A stretch of DNA of 64,000 bases. Source: Aplidium turbinatum. Lineage: Eukaryota > Chordata > Ascidiacea > Aplousobranchia > Polyclinidae. The position numbers and the translations under genes are program-made. Below, piece after piece: positions 50,858-63,210 of this stretch (its first letter is position 1; the number at the start of each line of letters is the position of its first letter). Under the pieces are notes generated by a model, which saw only the letters and a program-made list of their open reading frames with translations, had not been told where the DNA came from and searched no databases. The stretch covers positions 27,659,824 through 27,723,823 of the forward strand of contig OU964919.1 in the NCBI GenBank assembly GCA_918807975.1, given 5' to 3'.

Positions 50858-53800
50858 TTAAAAATTGTCGAAGAAAGTTTTTTTACATACTAAAAGTGAA
50901 AATTATCAAAGAAAAATTTTCTTTTCAAAAAAAATTTTTCTAAGACATTTCATACAGTGAAAAATAATTTTTTTTTTACGAAACTGTCCAATTCACTTTG
51001 TTTGAAACTAACGTCATTAAACATTGTCTAAGAAAGTTTTTTTACGTACTAAAAGTGAAAATTATTGAAAATAATTTGTCTTTTTAAAAAAATTTTTCTA
51101 AGACATTTCATACAGTGAAAAATAATTTTTTTTTGCGAAACTGTCCAATTCATTTTGTTTGAAACTAACGTCATTAAACATTGTCTAATAAAGTTTTTTT
51201 ACGTACTAAAAGTGAAAATTATTGAAAAAAATTTGTCTTTTCAAAAAAAATTTTCTAAGACATTTCATACAGCGAAAAATAATTTTTTTTTGCAAAACTA
51301 TCCAATTCTTTTTGTTTGAAACTAACATCATTAAAAATTGTCTAAGAAAGTTTTTTTATGTACTAAAAGTGATAATTATTGAAAAAAAATTGTCTTTTCA
51401 AAAAAATCTTTCTAAGACATTTCATACAGCAAAAAATAATTTTTTTTTGCGAAACTGTCCAATTCATTTTGTTTGAAACTAACGTCATTAAACATAGTCT
51501 AAGAAAGTTTTTTTACGTACTAAAAGTGAAAATTGTTGAAAAAAGTTTGTCTTATCAAAAAAATTTTCATACAGTGAAAAATAATTTTTTTTTGCAAAAT
51601 TATCCAATTTTTTTTGTTTGAAACTAACGTCATTAAAAATTGTCTAAGAAAGTTTTTTTACGTACTAAAAGAGAAAATTATTGAAAAAAATTTTCTTTTC
51701 AAAAAAAATTTTCAAAACTTTTTCTAAGACATTTCATACAGTAAAAAATAATTTTTTTTTGCGAAACTACCCAATTCTTTTTGTTTGAAACTAACGTAAT
51801 TAAAAATTGTCTAAGAAAGTTTTTTTACATACTAGAAGTGAAAATTATAAAAAATGATTTTCTTTTCAAAAAAAATTTTCAAAACTTTTTCTAAGACATT
51901 TCATACAGTGAAAAATAATTTTTTCTTGCAAAACTATCCAATTCTTTTTGTTTGAAACTAACGTCATTAAAAATTGTCTAAGAAAGTTTTTTTGCGTACT
52001 AAAAGAGAAAATTATTGAAAAAAATTTTCTTTTCAAAAAAAGTTTTCAAAAGTTTTTCTAAGACATTTCATACAGTGAAAAATAATTTTTTTTTGCGAAA
52101 CTACCCAATTCATTTTGTTTGAAACTGACGTCATTAAAAATTGTCGAAGAAAGTTTTTTTACATACTAAAAGTGAAAATTATCGAAGAAAAATTTCCTTT
52201 TCAAAAAAAATTTTTCTAAGACATTTCATACAGTGAAAAATAATTTTTTTTTTACGAAACTGTCCAATTCACTTTGTTTGAAACTAACGTCATTAAACAT
52301 TGTCTAAGAAAGTTTTTTTACGTACTAAAAGTGAAAATTATTGAAAATAATTTGTCTTTTTAAAAAAATTTTTCTAAGACATTTCATACAGTGAAAAATA
52401 ATTTTTTTTTGCGAAACTGTCCAATTCATTTTGTTTGAAACTAACGTCATTAAACATTGTCTAATAATTTTTTTTTACGTACTAAAAGTGAAAATTATTG
52501 AAAAAAATTTGTCTTTTCAAAAAAAATTTTCTAAGACATTTCATACAGCGAAAAACAATTTTTTTTTGCAAAACTATCCAATTCTTTTTGTTTGAAACTA
52601 ACGTCATTAAAAATTGTCTAAGAAAGTTTTTTTACGTACTAAAAGAGAAAATTATTGAAAAAAATTTTCTTTTCAAAAAAAGTTTTCAAAAGTTTTTCTA
52701 AGACATTTCATACAGTGAAAAATAATTTTTTTTTGCGAAACTGTCCAATTCATTTTGTTTGAAACTGACGTCATTAAAAATTGTCGATGAAAGTTTTTTT
52801 ACGTACTAAAAGTGAAAATTATCGAAAAAAGTTTTCTTTTAAAAAAAATTTTTCTAAGACATTTCATACAGTGAAAAATAATTTTTTTTTGCGAACTATC
52901 CAATCCTTTTTGTTTGAAACTAACGTCACTAGAAATTGTCGAAGAAAGTTTTTTTACGTACTAAAAGAGAAATTTATTGAAAAAATTTTCTTTTCAAAAA
53001 AAGTTTTCAAAAGTTTTTCTAAGACATTTCATACAGTGAAAAACAATTTTTTTTGCGAAACTGTCCAATTCATTTTGTTTGAAACTAACGTCATTAAACA
53101 TTGTCTAAGAAAGTTTTTTTACGTACTAAAAGTGAAAATTATTGAAAAAAATTTGTCTTTTCAAAAAAATTTTTCTAAGACATTTCATACAGTGAAAAAT
53201 AATTTTTTTTTGCGAAACTATCCAATTCTTTTTGTTTGAAACTAACGTCATTAAAAATTGTCGAAGAAAGTTTTTTTACGTACTAAAAGTGAAAATTATT
53301 GAAAAAAAATTTTCTTTTCAAAAAATTTTTCAAAGACATTTCATACAGTGAAAAATAATTTTTTTTGCGAAACTGTCCAATTCATTTTGTTTGAAACTAA
53401 CGTCATTAAAAATTGTCGAAGAAAGTTTTTTCACGTACTAAAAGTGAAAATTATTGAAAAAAATTTGTCTTTTCAAAAAAATTTTTCTAAGACATTTCAT
53501 ACAGTGAAAAATAATTTTTTTTTGCGAAACTATCCAATTCTTTTTGTTTGAAACTAACGTCATTAAAAATTGTCGAAGAAAGTTTTTTTACGTACTAAAA
53601 GTGAAAATTATTGAAAAAAAATTTTCTTTTCAAAAAATTTTTCAAAGACATTTCATACAGTGAAAAATAATTTTTTTTGCGAAACTGTCCAATTCATTTT
53701 GTTTGAAACTAACGTCATTAAAAATTGTCGAAGAAAGTTTTTTCACGTACTAAAAGTGAAAATTATTGAAAAAAATTGTCTTTTCAATAAAATTTTTCTA

Positions 53801-55562
53801 AGAAATTTCATACAGTGAAAAATAATTTTTTTTGCGAAACTGTCCAATTAATTTTGTTTAAAACTAACGTCAATAAAAATTGTCTAAGAAAGTTTTTTTA
53901 CGTACTAAAAGTGAAAATTATTGAAAAAAATGTTCTTTTCAAAAAAAATTTTCAAAAATTTTTATAAGACATTTGATACAGTGAAAAATAATTTTTTTTT
54001 TCAAAACTACCCAATTCTTTTTGTTTCAAACTAACGTCATTAAAAATTGTCTAAAAAAGTTATTTTACGTACTAAAAGTGAAAATTATTCAAAAAAATTG
54101 TCTTTTCAAAAAGTTTTTTCTAAGACATTTCATACAGTGAAAAATAATTCTTTTTTGCGAAACTATCCAATTCTTTTTGTTTGAAACTAACGTCACTAAG
54201 AATTGTCGAAGAAAGTTTTTTTACGTACTAAAAGTGAAATTATTGAAAAAAAATTTTCTTTTTAAAAAAATTTTTCCAAGACATTTCATACAGTGAAAAA
54301 TAATTTTTTTTTGCGAAATTGTCCAATTAATTTTGTTTGAAACTAACGTCATTAAAAATTGTCTAAGAAAGTTTTTTCACGTACTAAAAGTGAAAATTAT
54401 TGAAAAAAAATTGTCTTTTCAAAAAAATTTTTCTAAGACATTTCATACAGTGAAAAATAATTTTTTTTGCGAAACTATCCAATTCATTTTGTTTGAAACT
54501 AACGTCACTAAAAATTGTCTAAGAAAGTTTTTTTACGTACTAAAAGTGAAAATTATTGAAAAAAAATTGTCTTTTCAAAAAAATTTTTCTAAGACATTTC
54601 ATACAGTGAAATATAATTTTTTTTTGCGAAACTATCCAATTAATTTTGTTTGAAACTAACGTCATTAAAAATTGTCTAAGAAAGTTATTTTACGTACTAA
54701 AAGTGAAAATTATTGAAAAAAAATTTTCTTTTCAAAAAAAATTTTCTAAGACATTTCATACAGTGAAAAATAATTTTTTTTGCGAAACTGTCCAATTCAT
54801 TTTGTTTAAAACTAACGTCATTAAAAATTGTCTAAGAAAGTTTTTTTACGTACTAAAAGTGAAAATTATTGAAAAAAATGTTCTTTTCAAAAAAAATTTT
54901 CAAAAATTTTTCTAAGACATTTCATACAGTGAAAAATATTTTTTTTTTTCGAAACTACCCAATTCTTTTTGTTTGAAACTAACGTCATTAAAAATTGTCT
55001 AAGAAAGTTATTTTACGTACTAAAAGTGAAAATTATTCAAAAAAATTGTCTTTTCAAAAAAATTTTTCTAAGACATTTCATACAGTGAAAAATAATTTTT
55101 TTTTGCGAAACTATCCAATTCTTTTTGTTTGAAACTAACGTCACTAAAAATTGTCGAAGAAAGTTTTTTTACGTACTAAAAGTGAAAATTATTGAAAAAA
55201 AATTTTCTTTTCAAAAAAATTTTTCCAAGACATTTCATACAGTGAAAAATAATTTTTTTTTGCGAAACTGTCCAATTCATTTTGTTTGAAACTAACGTCA
55301 TTAAACATTGTCTAAGAAAGTTTTTTTACGTACTAAAAGTGAAAATTATTGAAAAAAATTTGTCTTTTCAAACAAATTTTTCTAAGACATTTCATGCAGT
55401 GAAAAATAATTTTTTTTGCAAAACTATCCAATTCTTTTTGTTTGAAACTAACGTCATTAAAAATTGTCTAAGAAAGTTTTTTTACGTACTAAAAGAGAAA
55501 ATTATTGAAAAAAATTTTCTTTTCAAAAAAAGTTTTCAAAAATCTTTCTAAGACATTTCATA

Positions 55563-55860
55563 CAGTAAAAAATAATTTTTTTTTGCGAAACTACCCAATT
55601 CATTTTGTTTGAAACTGACGTCATTAAAAATTGTCGAAAAAAGTTTTTTTACGTACTAAAAGTGAAAATTATTGAAAAATTTCTTTTCAAAAAAATTTTT
55701 CAAAGACATTTCATACAGTGAAAAATAATTTTTTTTGCGAAACTGTCCAATTCATTTTGTTTGAAACTAACGTCATTAAAAATTGTCTAAGAAAGTTTTT
55801 TCACGTACTAAAAGTGAAAATTATTGAAAAATTTCTTTTCAAAAAAATTTTTCAAAAGTT
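55563..55860 (+). repeat. Monomers with a contracted spacer ('gaaaaatttcttttc')
   Basis: The spacer 'ttattgaaaaatttcttttc' lacks several bases found in other monomers ('gaaaaaaattttcttttc'), giving a landmark interval of 153 bp at 55563-55715. Two such monomers lie in a row (near 55670 and 55828) and both recur 5082 bp downstream (near 60752 and 60910). The second of the first pair is the one interrupted at the duplication breakpoint. Confidence 0.8.
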
Positions 55861-58800
55861 TTTCTAAGACATTTCATACAGTGAAAAATAATTTTTTTTT
55901 GCGAAACTACCCAATTCATTTTGTTTGAAACTGACGTCATTAAAAATTGTCGAAGAAAGTTTTTTTACATACTAAAAGTGAAAATTATCAAAGAAAAATT
56001 TTCTTTTCAAAAAAAATTTTTCTAAGACATTTCATACAGTGAAAAATAATTTTTTTTTTACGAAACTGTCCAATTCACTTTGTTTGAAACTAACGTCATT
56101 AAACATTGTCTAAGAAAGTTTTTTTACGTACTAAAAGTGAAAATTATTGAAAATAATTTGTCTTTTTAAAAAAATTTTTCTAAGACATTTCATACAGTGA
56201 AAAATAATTTTTTTTTGCGAAACTGTCCAATTCATTTTGTTTGAAACTAACGTCATTAAACATTGTCTAATAAAGTTTTTTTACGTACTAAAAGTGAAAA
56301 TTATTGAAAAAAATTTGTCTTTTCAAAAAAAATTTTCTAAGACATTTCATACAGCGAAAAATAATTTTTTTTTGCAAAACTATCCAATTCTTTTTGTTTG
56401 AAACTAACATCATTAAAAATTGTCTAAGAAAGTTTTTTTATGTACTAAAAGTGATAATTATTGAAAAAAAATTGTCTTTTCAAAAAAATCTTTCTAAGAC
56501 ATTTCATACAGCAAAAAATAATTTTTTTTTGCGAAACTGTCCAATTCATTTTGTTTGAAACTAACGTCATTAAACATAGTCTAAGAAAGTTTTTTTACGT
56601 ACTAAAAGTGAAAATTGTTGAAAAAAGTTTGTCTTATCAAAAAAATTTTCATACAGTGAAAAATAATTTTTTTTTGCAAAATTATCCAATTTTTTTTGTT
56701 TGAAACTAACGTCATTAAAAATTGTCTAAGAAAGTTTTTTTACGTACTAAAAGAGAAAATTATTGAAAAAAATTTTCTTTTCAAAAAAAATTTTCAAAAC
56801 TTTTTCTAAGACATTTCATACAGTAAAAAATAATTTTTTTTTGCGAAACTACCCAATTCTTTTTGTTTGAAACTAACGTAATTAAAAATTGTCTAAGAAA
56901 GTTTTTTTACATACTAGAAGTGAAAATTATAAAAAATGATTTTCTTTTCAAAAAAAATTTTCAAAACTTTTTCTAAGACATTTCATACAGTGAAAAATAA
57001 TTTTTTCTTGCAAAACTATCCAATTCTTTTTGTTTGAAACTAACGTCATTAAAAATTGTCTAAGAAAGTTTTTTTGCGTACTAAAAGAGAAAATTATTGA
57101 AAAAAATTTTCTTTTCAAAAAAAGTTTTCAAAAGTTTTTCTAAGACATTTCATACAGTGAAAAATAATTTTTTTTTGCGAAACTACCCAATTCATTTTGT
57201 TTGAAACTGACGTCATTAAAAATTGTCGAAGAAAGTTTTTTTACATACTAAAAGTGAAAATTATCGAAGAAAAATTTCCTTTTCAAAAAAAATTTTTCTA
57301 AGACATTTCATACAGTGAAAAATAATTTTTTTTTTACGAAACTGTCCAATTCACTTTGTTTGAAACTAACGTCATTAAACATTGTCTAAGAAAGTTTTTT
57401 TACGTACTAAAAGTGAAAATTATTGAAAATAATTTGTCTTTTTAAAAAAATTTTTCTAAGACATTTCATACAGTGAAAAATAATTTTTTTTTGCGAAACT
57501 GTCCAATTCATTTTGTTTGAAACTAACGTCATTAAACATTGTCTAATAAATTTTTTTTACGTACTAAAAGTGAAAATTATTGAAAAAAATTTGTCTTTTC
57601 AAAAAAAATTTTCTAAGACATTTCATACAGCGAAAAACAATTTTTTTTTGCAAAACTATCCAATTCTTTTTGTTTGAAACTAACGTCATTAAAAATTGTC
57701 TAAGAAAGTTTTTTTACGTACTAAAAGAGAAAATTATTGAAAAAAATTTTCTTTTCAAAAAAAGTTTTCAAAAGTTTTTCTAAGACATTTCATACAGTGA
57801 AAAATAATTTTTTTTTGCGAAACTGTCCAATTCATTTTGTTTGAAACTGACGTCATTAAAAATTGTCGATGAAAGTTTTTTTACGTACTAAAAGTGAAAA
57901 TTATCGAAAAAAGTTTTCTTTTAAAAAAAATTTTTCTAAGACATTTCATACAGTGAAAAATAATTTTTTTTTGCGAACTATCCAATCCTTTTTGTTTGAA
58001 ACTAACGTCACTAGAAATTGTCGAAGAAAGTTTTTTTACGTACTAAAAGAGAAATTTATTGAAAAAATTTTCTTTTCAAAAAAAGTTTTCAAAAGTTTTT
58101 CTAAGACATTTCATACAGTGAAAAACAATTTTTTTTGCGAAACTGTCCAATTCATTTTGTTTGAAACTAACGTCATTAAACATTGTCTAAGAAAGTTTTT
58201 TTACGTACTAAAAGTGAAAATTATTGAAAAAAATTTGTCTTTTCAAAAAAATTTTTCTAAGACATTTCATACAGTGAAAAATAATTTTTTTTTGCGAAAC
58301 TATCCAATTCTTTTTGTTTGAAACTAACGTCATTAAAAATTGTCGAAGAAAGTTTTTTTACGTACTAAAAGTGAAAATTATTGAAAAAAAATTTTCTTTT
58401 CAAAAAATTTTTCAAAGACATTTCATACAGTGAAAAATAATTTTTTTTGCGAAACTGTCCAATTCATTTTGTTTGAAACTAACGTCATTAAAAATTGTCG
58501 AAGAAAGTTTTTTCACGTACTAAAAGTGAAAATTATTGAAAAAAATTTGTCTTTTCAAAAAAATTTTTCTAAGACATTTCATACAGTGAAAAATAATTTT
58601 TTTTTGCGAAACTATCCAATTCTTTTTGTTTGAAACTAACGTCATTAAAAATTGTCGAAGAAAGTTTTTTTACGTACTAAAAGTGAAAATTATTGAAAAA
58701 AAATTTTCTTTTCAAAAAATTTTTCAAAGACATTTCATACAGTGAAAAATAATTTTTTTTGCGAAACTGTCCAATTCATTTTGTTTGAAACTAACGTCAT

Positions 58801-61800
58801 TAAAAATTGTCGAAGAAAGTTTTTTCACGTACTAAAAGTGAAAATTATTGAAAAAAATTGTCTTTTCAATAAAATTTTTCTAAGAAATTTCATACAGTGA
58901 AAAATAATTTTTTTTGCGAAACTGTCCAATTAATTTTGTTTAAAACTAACGTCAATAAAAATTGTCTAAGAAAGTTTTTTTACGTACTAAAAGTGAAAAT
59001 TATTGAAAAAAATGTTCTTTTCAAAAAAAATTTTCAAAAATTTTTATAAGACATTTGATACAGTGAAAAATAATTTTTTTTTTCAAAACTACCCAATTCT
59101 TTTTGTTTCAAACTAACGTCATTAAAAATTGTCTAAAAAAGTTATTTTACGTACTAAAAGTGAAAATTATTCAAAAAAATTGTCTTTTCAAAAAGTTTTT
59201 TCTAAGACATTTCATACAGTGAAAAATAATTCTTTTTTGCGAAACTATCCAATTCTTTTTGTTTGAAACTAACGTCACTAAGAATTGTCGAAGAAAGTTT
59301 TTTTACGTACTAAAAGTGAAATTATTGAAAAAAAATTTTCTTTTTAAAAAAATTTTTCCAAGACATTTCATACAGTGAAAAATAATTTTTTTTTGCGAAA
59401 TTGTCCAATTAATTTTGTTTGAAACTAACGTCATTAAAAATTGTCTAAGAAAGTTTTTTCACGTACTAAAAGTGAAAATTATTGAAAAAAAATTGTCTTT
59501 TCAAAAAAATTTTTCTAAGACATTTCATACAGTGAAAAATAATTTTTTTTGCGAAACTATCCAATTCATTTTGTTTGAAACTAACGTCACTAAAAATTGT
59601 CTAAGAAAGTTTTTTTACGTACTAAAAGTGAAAATTATTGAAAAAAAATTGTCTTTTCAAAAAAATTTTTCTAAGACATTTCATACAGTGAAATATAATT
59701 TTTTTTTGCGAAACTATCCAATTAATTTTGTTTGAAACTAACGTCATTAAAAATTGTCTAAGAAAGTTATTTTACGTACTAAAAGTGAAAATTATTGAAA
59801 AAAAATTTTCTTTTCAAAAAAAATTTTCTAAGACATTTCATACAGTGAAAAATAATTTTTTTTGCGAAACTGTCCAATTCATTTTGTTTAAAACTAACGT
59901 CATTAAAAATTGTCTAAGAAAGTTTTTTTACGTACTAAAAGTGAAAATTATTGAAAAAAATGTTCTTTTCAAAAAAAATTTTCAAAAATTTTTCTAAGAC
60001 ATTTCATACAGTGAAAAATATTTTTTTTTTTCGAAACTACCCAATTCTTTTTGTTTGAAACTAACGTCATTAAAAATTGTCTAAGAAAGTTATTTTACGT
60101 ACTAAAAGTGAAAATTATTCAAAAAAATTGTCTTTTCAAAAAAATTTTTCTAAGACATTTCATACAGTGAAAAATAATTTTTTTTTGCGAAACTATCCAA
60201 TTCTTTTTGTTTGAAACTAACGTCACTAAAAATTGTCGAAGAAAGTTTTTTTACGTACTAAAAGTGAAAATTATTGAAAAAAAATTTTCTTTTCAAAAAA
60301 ATTTTTCCAAGACATTTCATACAGTGAAAAATAATTTTTTTTTGCGAAACTGTCCAATTCATTTTGTTTGAAACTAACGTCATTAAACATTGTCTAAGAA
60401 AGTTTTTTTACGTACTAAAAGTGAAAATTATTGAAAAAAATTTGTCTTTTCAAACAAATTTTTCTAAGACATTTCATGCAGTGAAAAATAATTTTTTTTG
60501 CAAAACTATCCAATTCTTTTTGTTTGAAACTAACGTCATTAAAAATTGTCTAAGAAAGTTTTTTTACGTACTAAAAGAGAAAATTATTGAAAAAAATTTT
60601 CTTTTCAAAAAAAGTTTTCAAAAATCTTTCTAAGACATTTCATACAGTAAAAAATAATTTTTTTTTGCGAAACTACCCAATTCATTTTGTTTGAAACTGA
60701 CGTCATTAAAAATTGTCGAAAAAAGTTTTTTTACGTACTAAAAGTGAAAATTATTGAAAAATTTCTTTTCAAAAAAATTTTTCAAAGACATTTCATACAG
60801 TGAAAAATAATTTTTTTTGCGAAACTGTCCAATTCATTTTGTTTGAAACTAACGTCATTAAAAATTGTCTAAGAAAGTTTTTTCACGTACTAAAAGTGAA
60901 AATTATTGAAAAATTTCTTTTCAAAAAAATTTTTCAAAGACATTTCATACAGTGAAAAATAATTTTTTTTGCGAAACTGTCCAATTCATTTTGTTTGAAA
61001 CTAACGTCATTAAAAATTGTCGAAAAAAGTTTTTTTACGTACAAAAAGTGAAAATTATTGAAAAAAAATTTTCCTTTCATAAAAATTTTTCCAAGACATT
61101 TCATACATTGAAAAATAATTTTTTTTTGCGAAATTGTCCAATTTTTTTTATTTGAAGCTAACGTCATTAAACATTGTCTAAGAAAGTTGTTTTACATACT
61201 AAAAGTGAAAATTATTGAAAAAAATTTGTCTTTTCAAACAAATTTTTCTAAGACATCTCATACAGTGAAAAATAATTTTTTTTGCAAAACTATCCAATTC
61301 TTTTTGTTTGAAACTAACGTCATTAAAAAATGTCTAAGAAAGTTTTTTTACGTACTAAAAGTGAAAATTATTGAAAAAAATATGTTGTTTCAAAAAAACT
61401 TTTCTAAGACATTTCATACAGTGAAAAGTATTTTTTTTTTCGAAACTATCCAATTCTTTTTGTTTGAAACTAACGTCACTAGAAATTGTCTAAGAAAATT
61501 TTTTTACGTACTAAAAGTGAAAATAATCGAAAAAAAATTGTCTTTCCAAAAAAATTTTTCTAAGACATTTCATACAGTGAAAAATAATTTTTTTTTTACG
61601 AAACTACCCAATTCTTTTTGTTTGAAACTAACGTCATTAAAAATTGTCTAAGAAAGTTATTTTACGTACTAAAAGTGAAAATTATTCAAAAAAATTGTCT
61701 TTTTAAAAAAATTTTTCTAAGACATTTCATACAGTGAAAAATAATTTTTTTTGCGAAACTATCCAATTCTTTTTGTTTGAAACTAACGTCATTAAAAATT

Positions 61801-62239
61801 GTCAAAGAAAGTTTTTTTACGTACTAAAAGTGAAAATTATTGAAAAAAATTTGTCTTTTCAAAAAAAATTTTTCTAAGACATTTCATACAGTGAAAAATA
61901 TTTTTTTTTTCGAAACTACCCAATTCTTTTTGTTTGAAACTAACGTCATTAAAAATTGTCTAAGAAAGTTATTTTACGTACTAAAAGTGAAAATTATTCA
62001 AAAAAATTGTCTTTTCAAAAAATTTTTTCTAAGACATTTCATACAATGAAAAATAATTTTTTTTGAAACTATCCAATTCTTTTTGTTTGAAACTAACGTC
62101 ACTAAAAATTGTCGAAGAAAGTTTTTTTACGTACTAAAAGTGAAAATTATTGAAAAAAAATTTTCTTTTCAAAAAAATTTTTCCAAGACATTTCATACAG
62201 TGAAAAATAATTTTTTTTTGCGAAACTGTCCAATTCATT

Positions 62240-62360
62240 TTGTTTGAAACTAACGTCATTAAACATTGTCTAAGAAAGTTTTTTTACGTACTAAAAGTGA
62301 AAATTATTGAAAAAAATTTGTCTTTTCAAACAAATTTTTCTAAGACATTTCATGCAGTGA
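62240..62360 (+). repeat. Mosaic monomer switching type at 'catgcagtg'
   Basis: The stretch with 'cattaaacattgtctaag' and 'caaacaaatttttc' up to 'catgcagtg' matches monomers near 55290-55400, 60372-60480 and 63665-63775. In those the next monomer is the T8/'gcaaaactatcc' type. Here it is instead 'tttttcgaaactgcccaattc', as in other B monomers with 'accc'. The array has changed partner exactly at the monomer boundary, consistent with exchange between different HOR positions. Confidence 0.75.
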
Positions 62361-62679
62361 AAAATAATTTTTTTTTTCGAAACTGCCCAATTCTTTTTGT
62401 TTGAAACTAACGTCATTAAAAATTGTCTAAGAAAGTTATTTTACGTACTAAAAGTGAAAATTATTCAAAAAAATTGTCTTTTCAAAAAATTTTTTCTAAG
62501 ACATTTCATACAGTGAAAAATAATTTTTTTTTGCGAAACTATCCAATTCTTTTTGTTTGAAACTAACGTCACTAAAAATTGTCGAAGAAAGTTTTTTTAC
62601 GTACTAAAAGTGAAAATTATTGAAAAAAAATTTTCTTTTCAAAAAAATTTTTCAAAGACATTTCATACAGTGAAAAATA

Positions 62680-63210
62680 ATTTTTTTTGCGAAACTGTCC
62701 AATTCATTTTGTTTGAAACTAACGTCATTAAAAATTGTCGAAGAAAGTTTTTTCACGTACTAAAAGTGAAAATTATTGAAAAAAATTGTCTTTTCAATAA
62801 AATTTTTCTAAGACATTTCATACAGTGAAAAATAATTTTTTTTGCGAAACTGTCCAATTAATTTAGTTTAAAACTAACGTCATTAAAAATTGTCTAAGAA
62901 AGTTTTTTTACTTACTAAAAGTGAAAATTATTGAAAAAAATGTTCTTTTCAAAAAAAATTTTCAAAAATTTTTATAAGACATTTGATACAGTGAAAAATA
63001 ATTTTTTTTTTCAAAACTACCCAATTCTTTTTGTTTCAAACTAACGTCATTAAAAATTGTCTAAAAAAGTTATTTTACGTACTAAAAGTGAAAATTATTC
63101 AAAAAAATTGTCTTTTCAAAAAGTTTTTTCTAAGACATTTCATACAGTGAAAAATAATTCTTTTTTGCGAAACTATCCAATTCTTTTTGTTTGAAACTAA
63201 CGTCATTAAA
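62680..63210 (+). repeat. Further copy of a B segment (about 53670-54200, shift ~9010)
   Basis: Markers 'ttcaataaaattttt' (near 53784 and 62794) and 'aataattcttttttgcg' (near 54143 and 63153) pair at a shift of 9010 bp. The same segment also lies near 58750-59280 through the 5082 bp duplication, so it is present three times. Variants distinguish this copy, such as 'aatttagttta' near 62859 against 'aattttgttta', and 'acttactaaaag' near 62910 against 'acgtactaaaag'. Confidence 0.8.

Larger units (their letters stand above)
50070..52630 (+). repeat. 1276 bp tandem duplication (eight monomers per copy)
   Basis: Copy 1 is about 50070-51345 and copy 2 about 51346-52630. Paired markers: 'ttttatgtactaaaag' followed by 'gataatt' (near 50078/51354), the shortened 'cttatcaaaaaaattttcat' spacer (near 50275/51551), 'ttacatactagaag' (near 50549/51825), 'tgacgtca' (50850/52126) and 'cattgtctaataa' (near 51178/52454). 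Differences include 'ataaaaaataatttt' against 'ataaaaaatgatttt', and 'atcaaagaaaaatttt' against 'atcgaagaaaaatttc'. The copies are more diverged than those of the 5082 bp duplication, so this one is older. Confidence 0.87.
50771..60934 (+). repeat. 5082 bp direct tandem duplication, near-identical copies
   Basis: Copy 1 is about 50771-55852 and copy 2 about 55853-60934. Every marker I tested pairs at exactly 5082 bp, including 'tgacgtca' 50850/55932, 52126/57208, 52766/57848 and 55616/60698. The left breakpoint of copy 2 lies within 'tttttcaaaagtttttc' near 55848-55860, where a short-spacer monomer is fused to the long-spacer monomer that starts copy 1. The same short-spacer monomer continues normally at the end of copy 2 (near 60930-60940). 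The only difference I noticed is one base in the A/T run near 52466/57548, but I did not align all bases. This is the youngest large event in the window. Confidence 0.93.

Noticed and set aside
52781-53239. The longest frames (152 codons at 52781 and 57863; 154 codons at 61187)
   Set aside because: They span three monomers and contain the same peptide repeated. The first two are identical because of the 5082 bp duplication. The composition (K, F, N and I rich) is that of random AT-rich DNA.
60934-61167. A 77-codon minus-strand reading frame
   Set aside because: It is the reverse complement of the same satellite, seen only once, and it has no recognisable domain.
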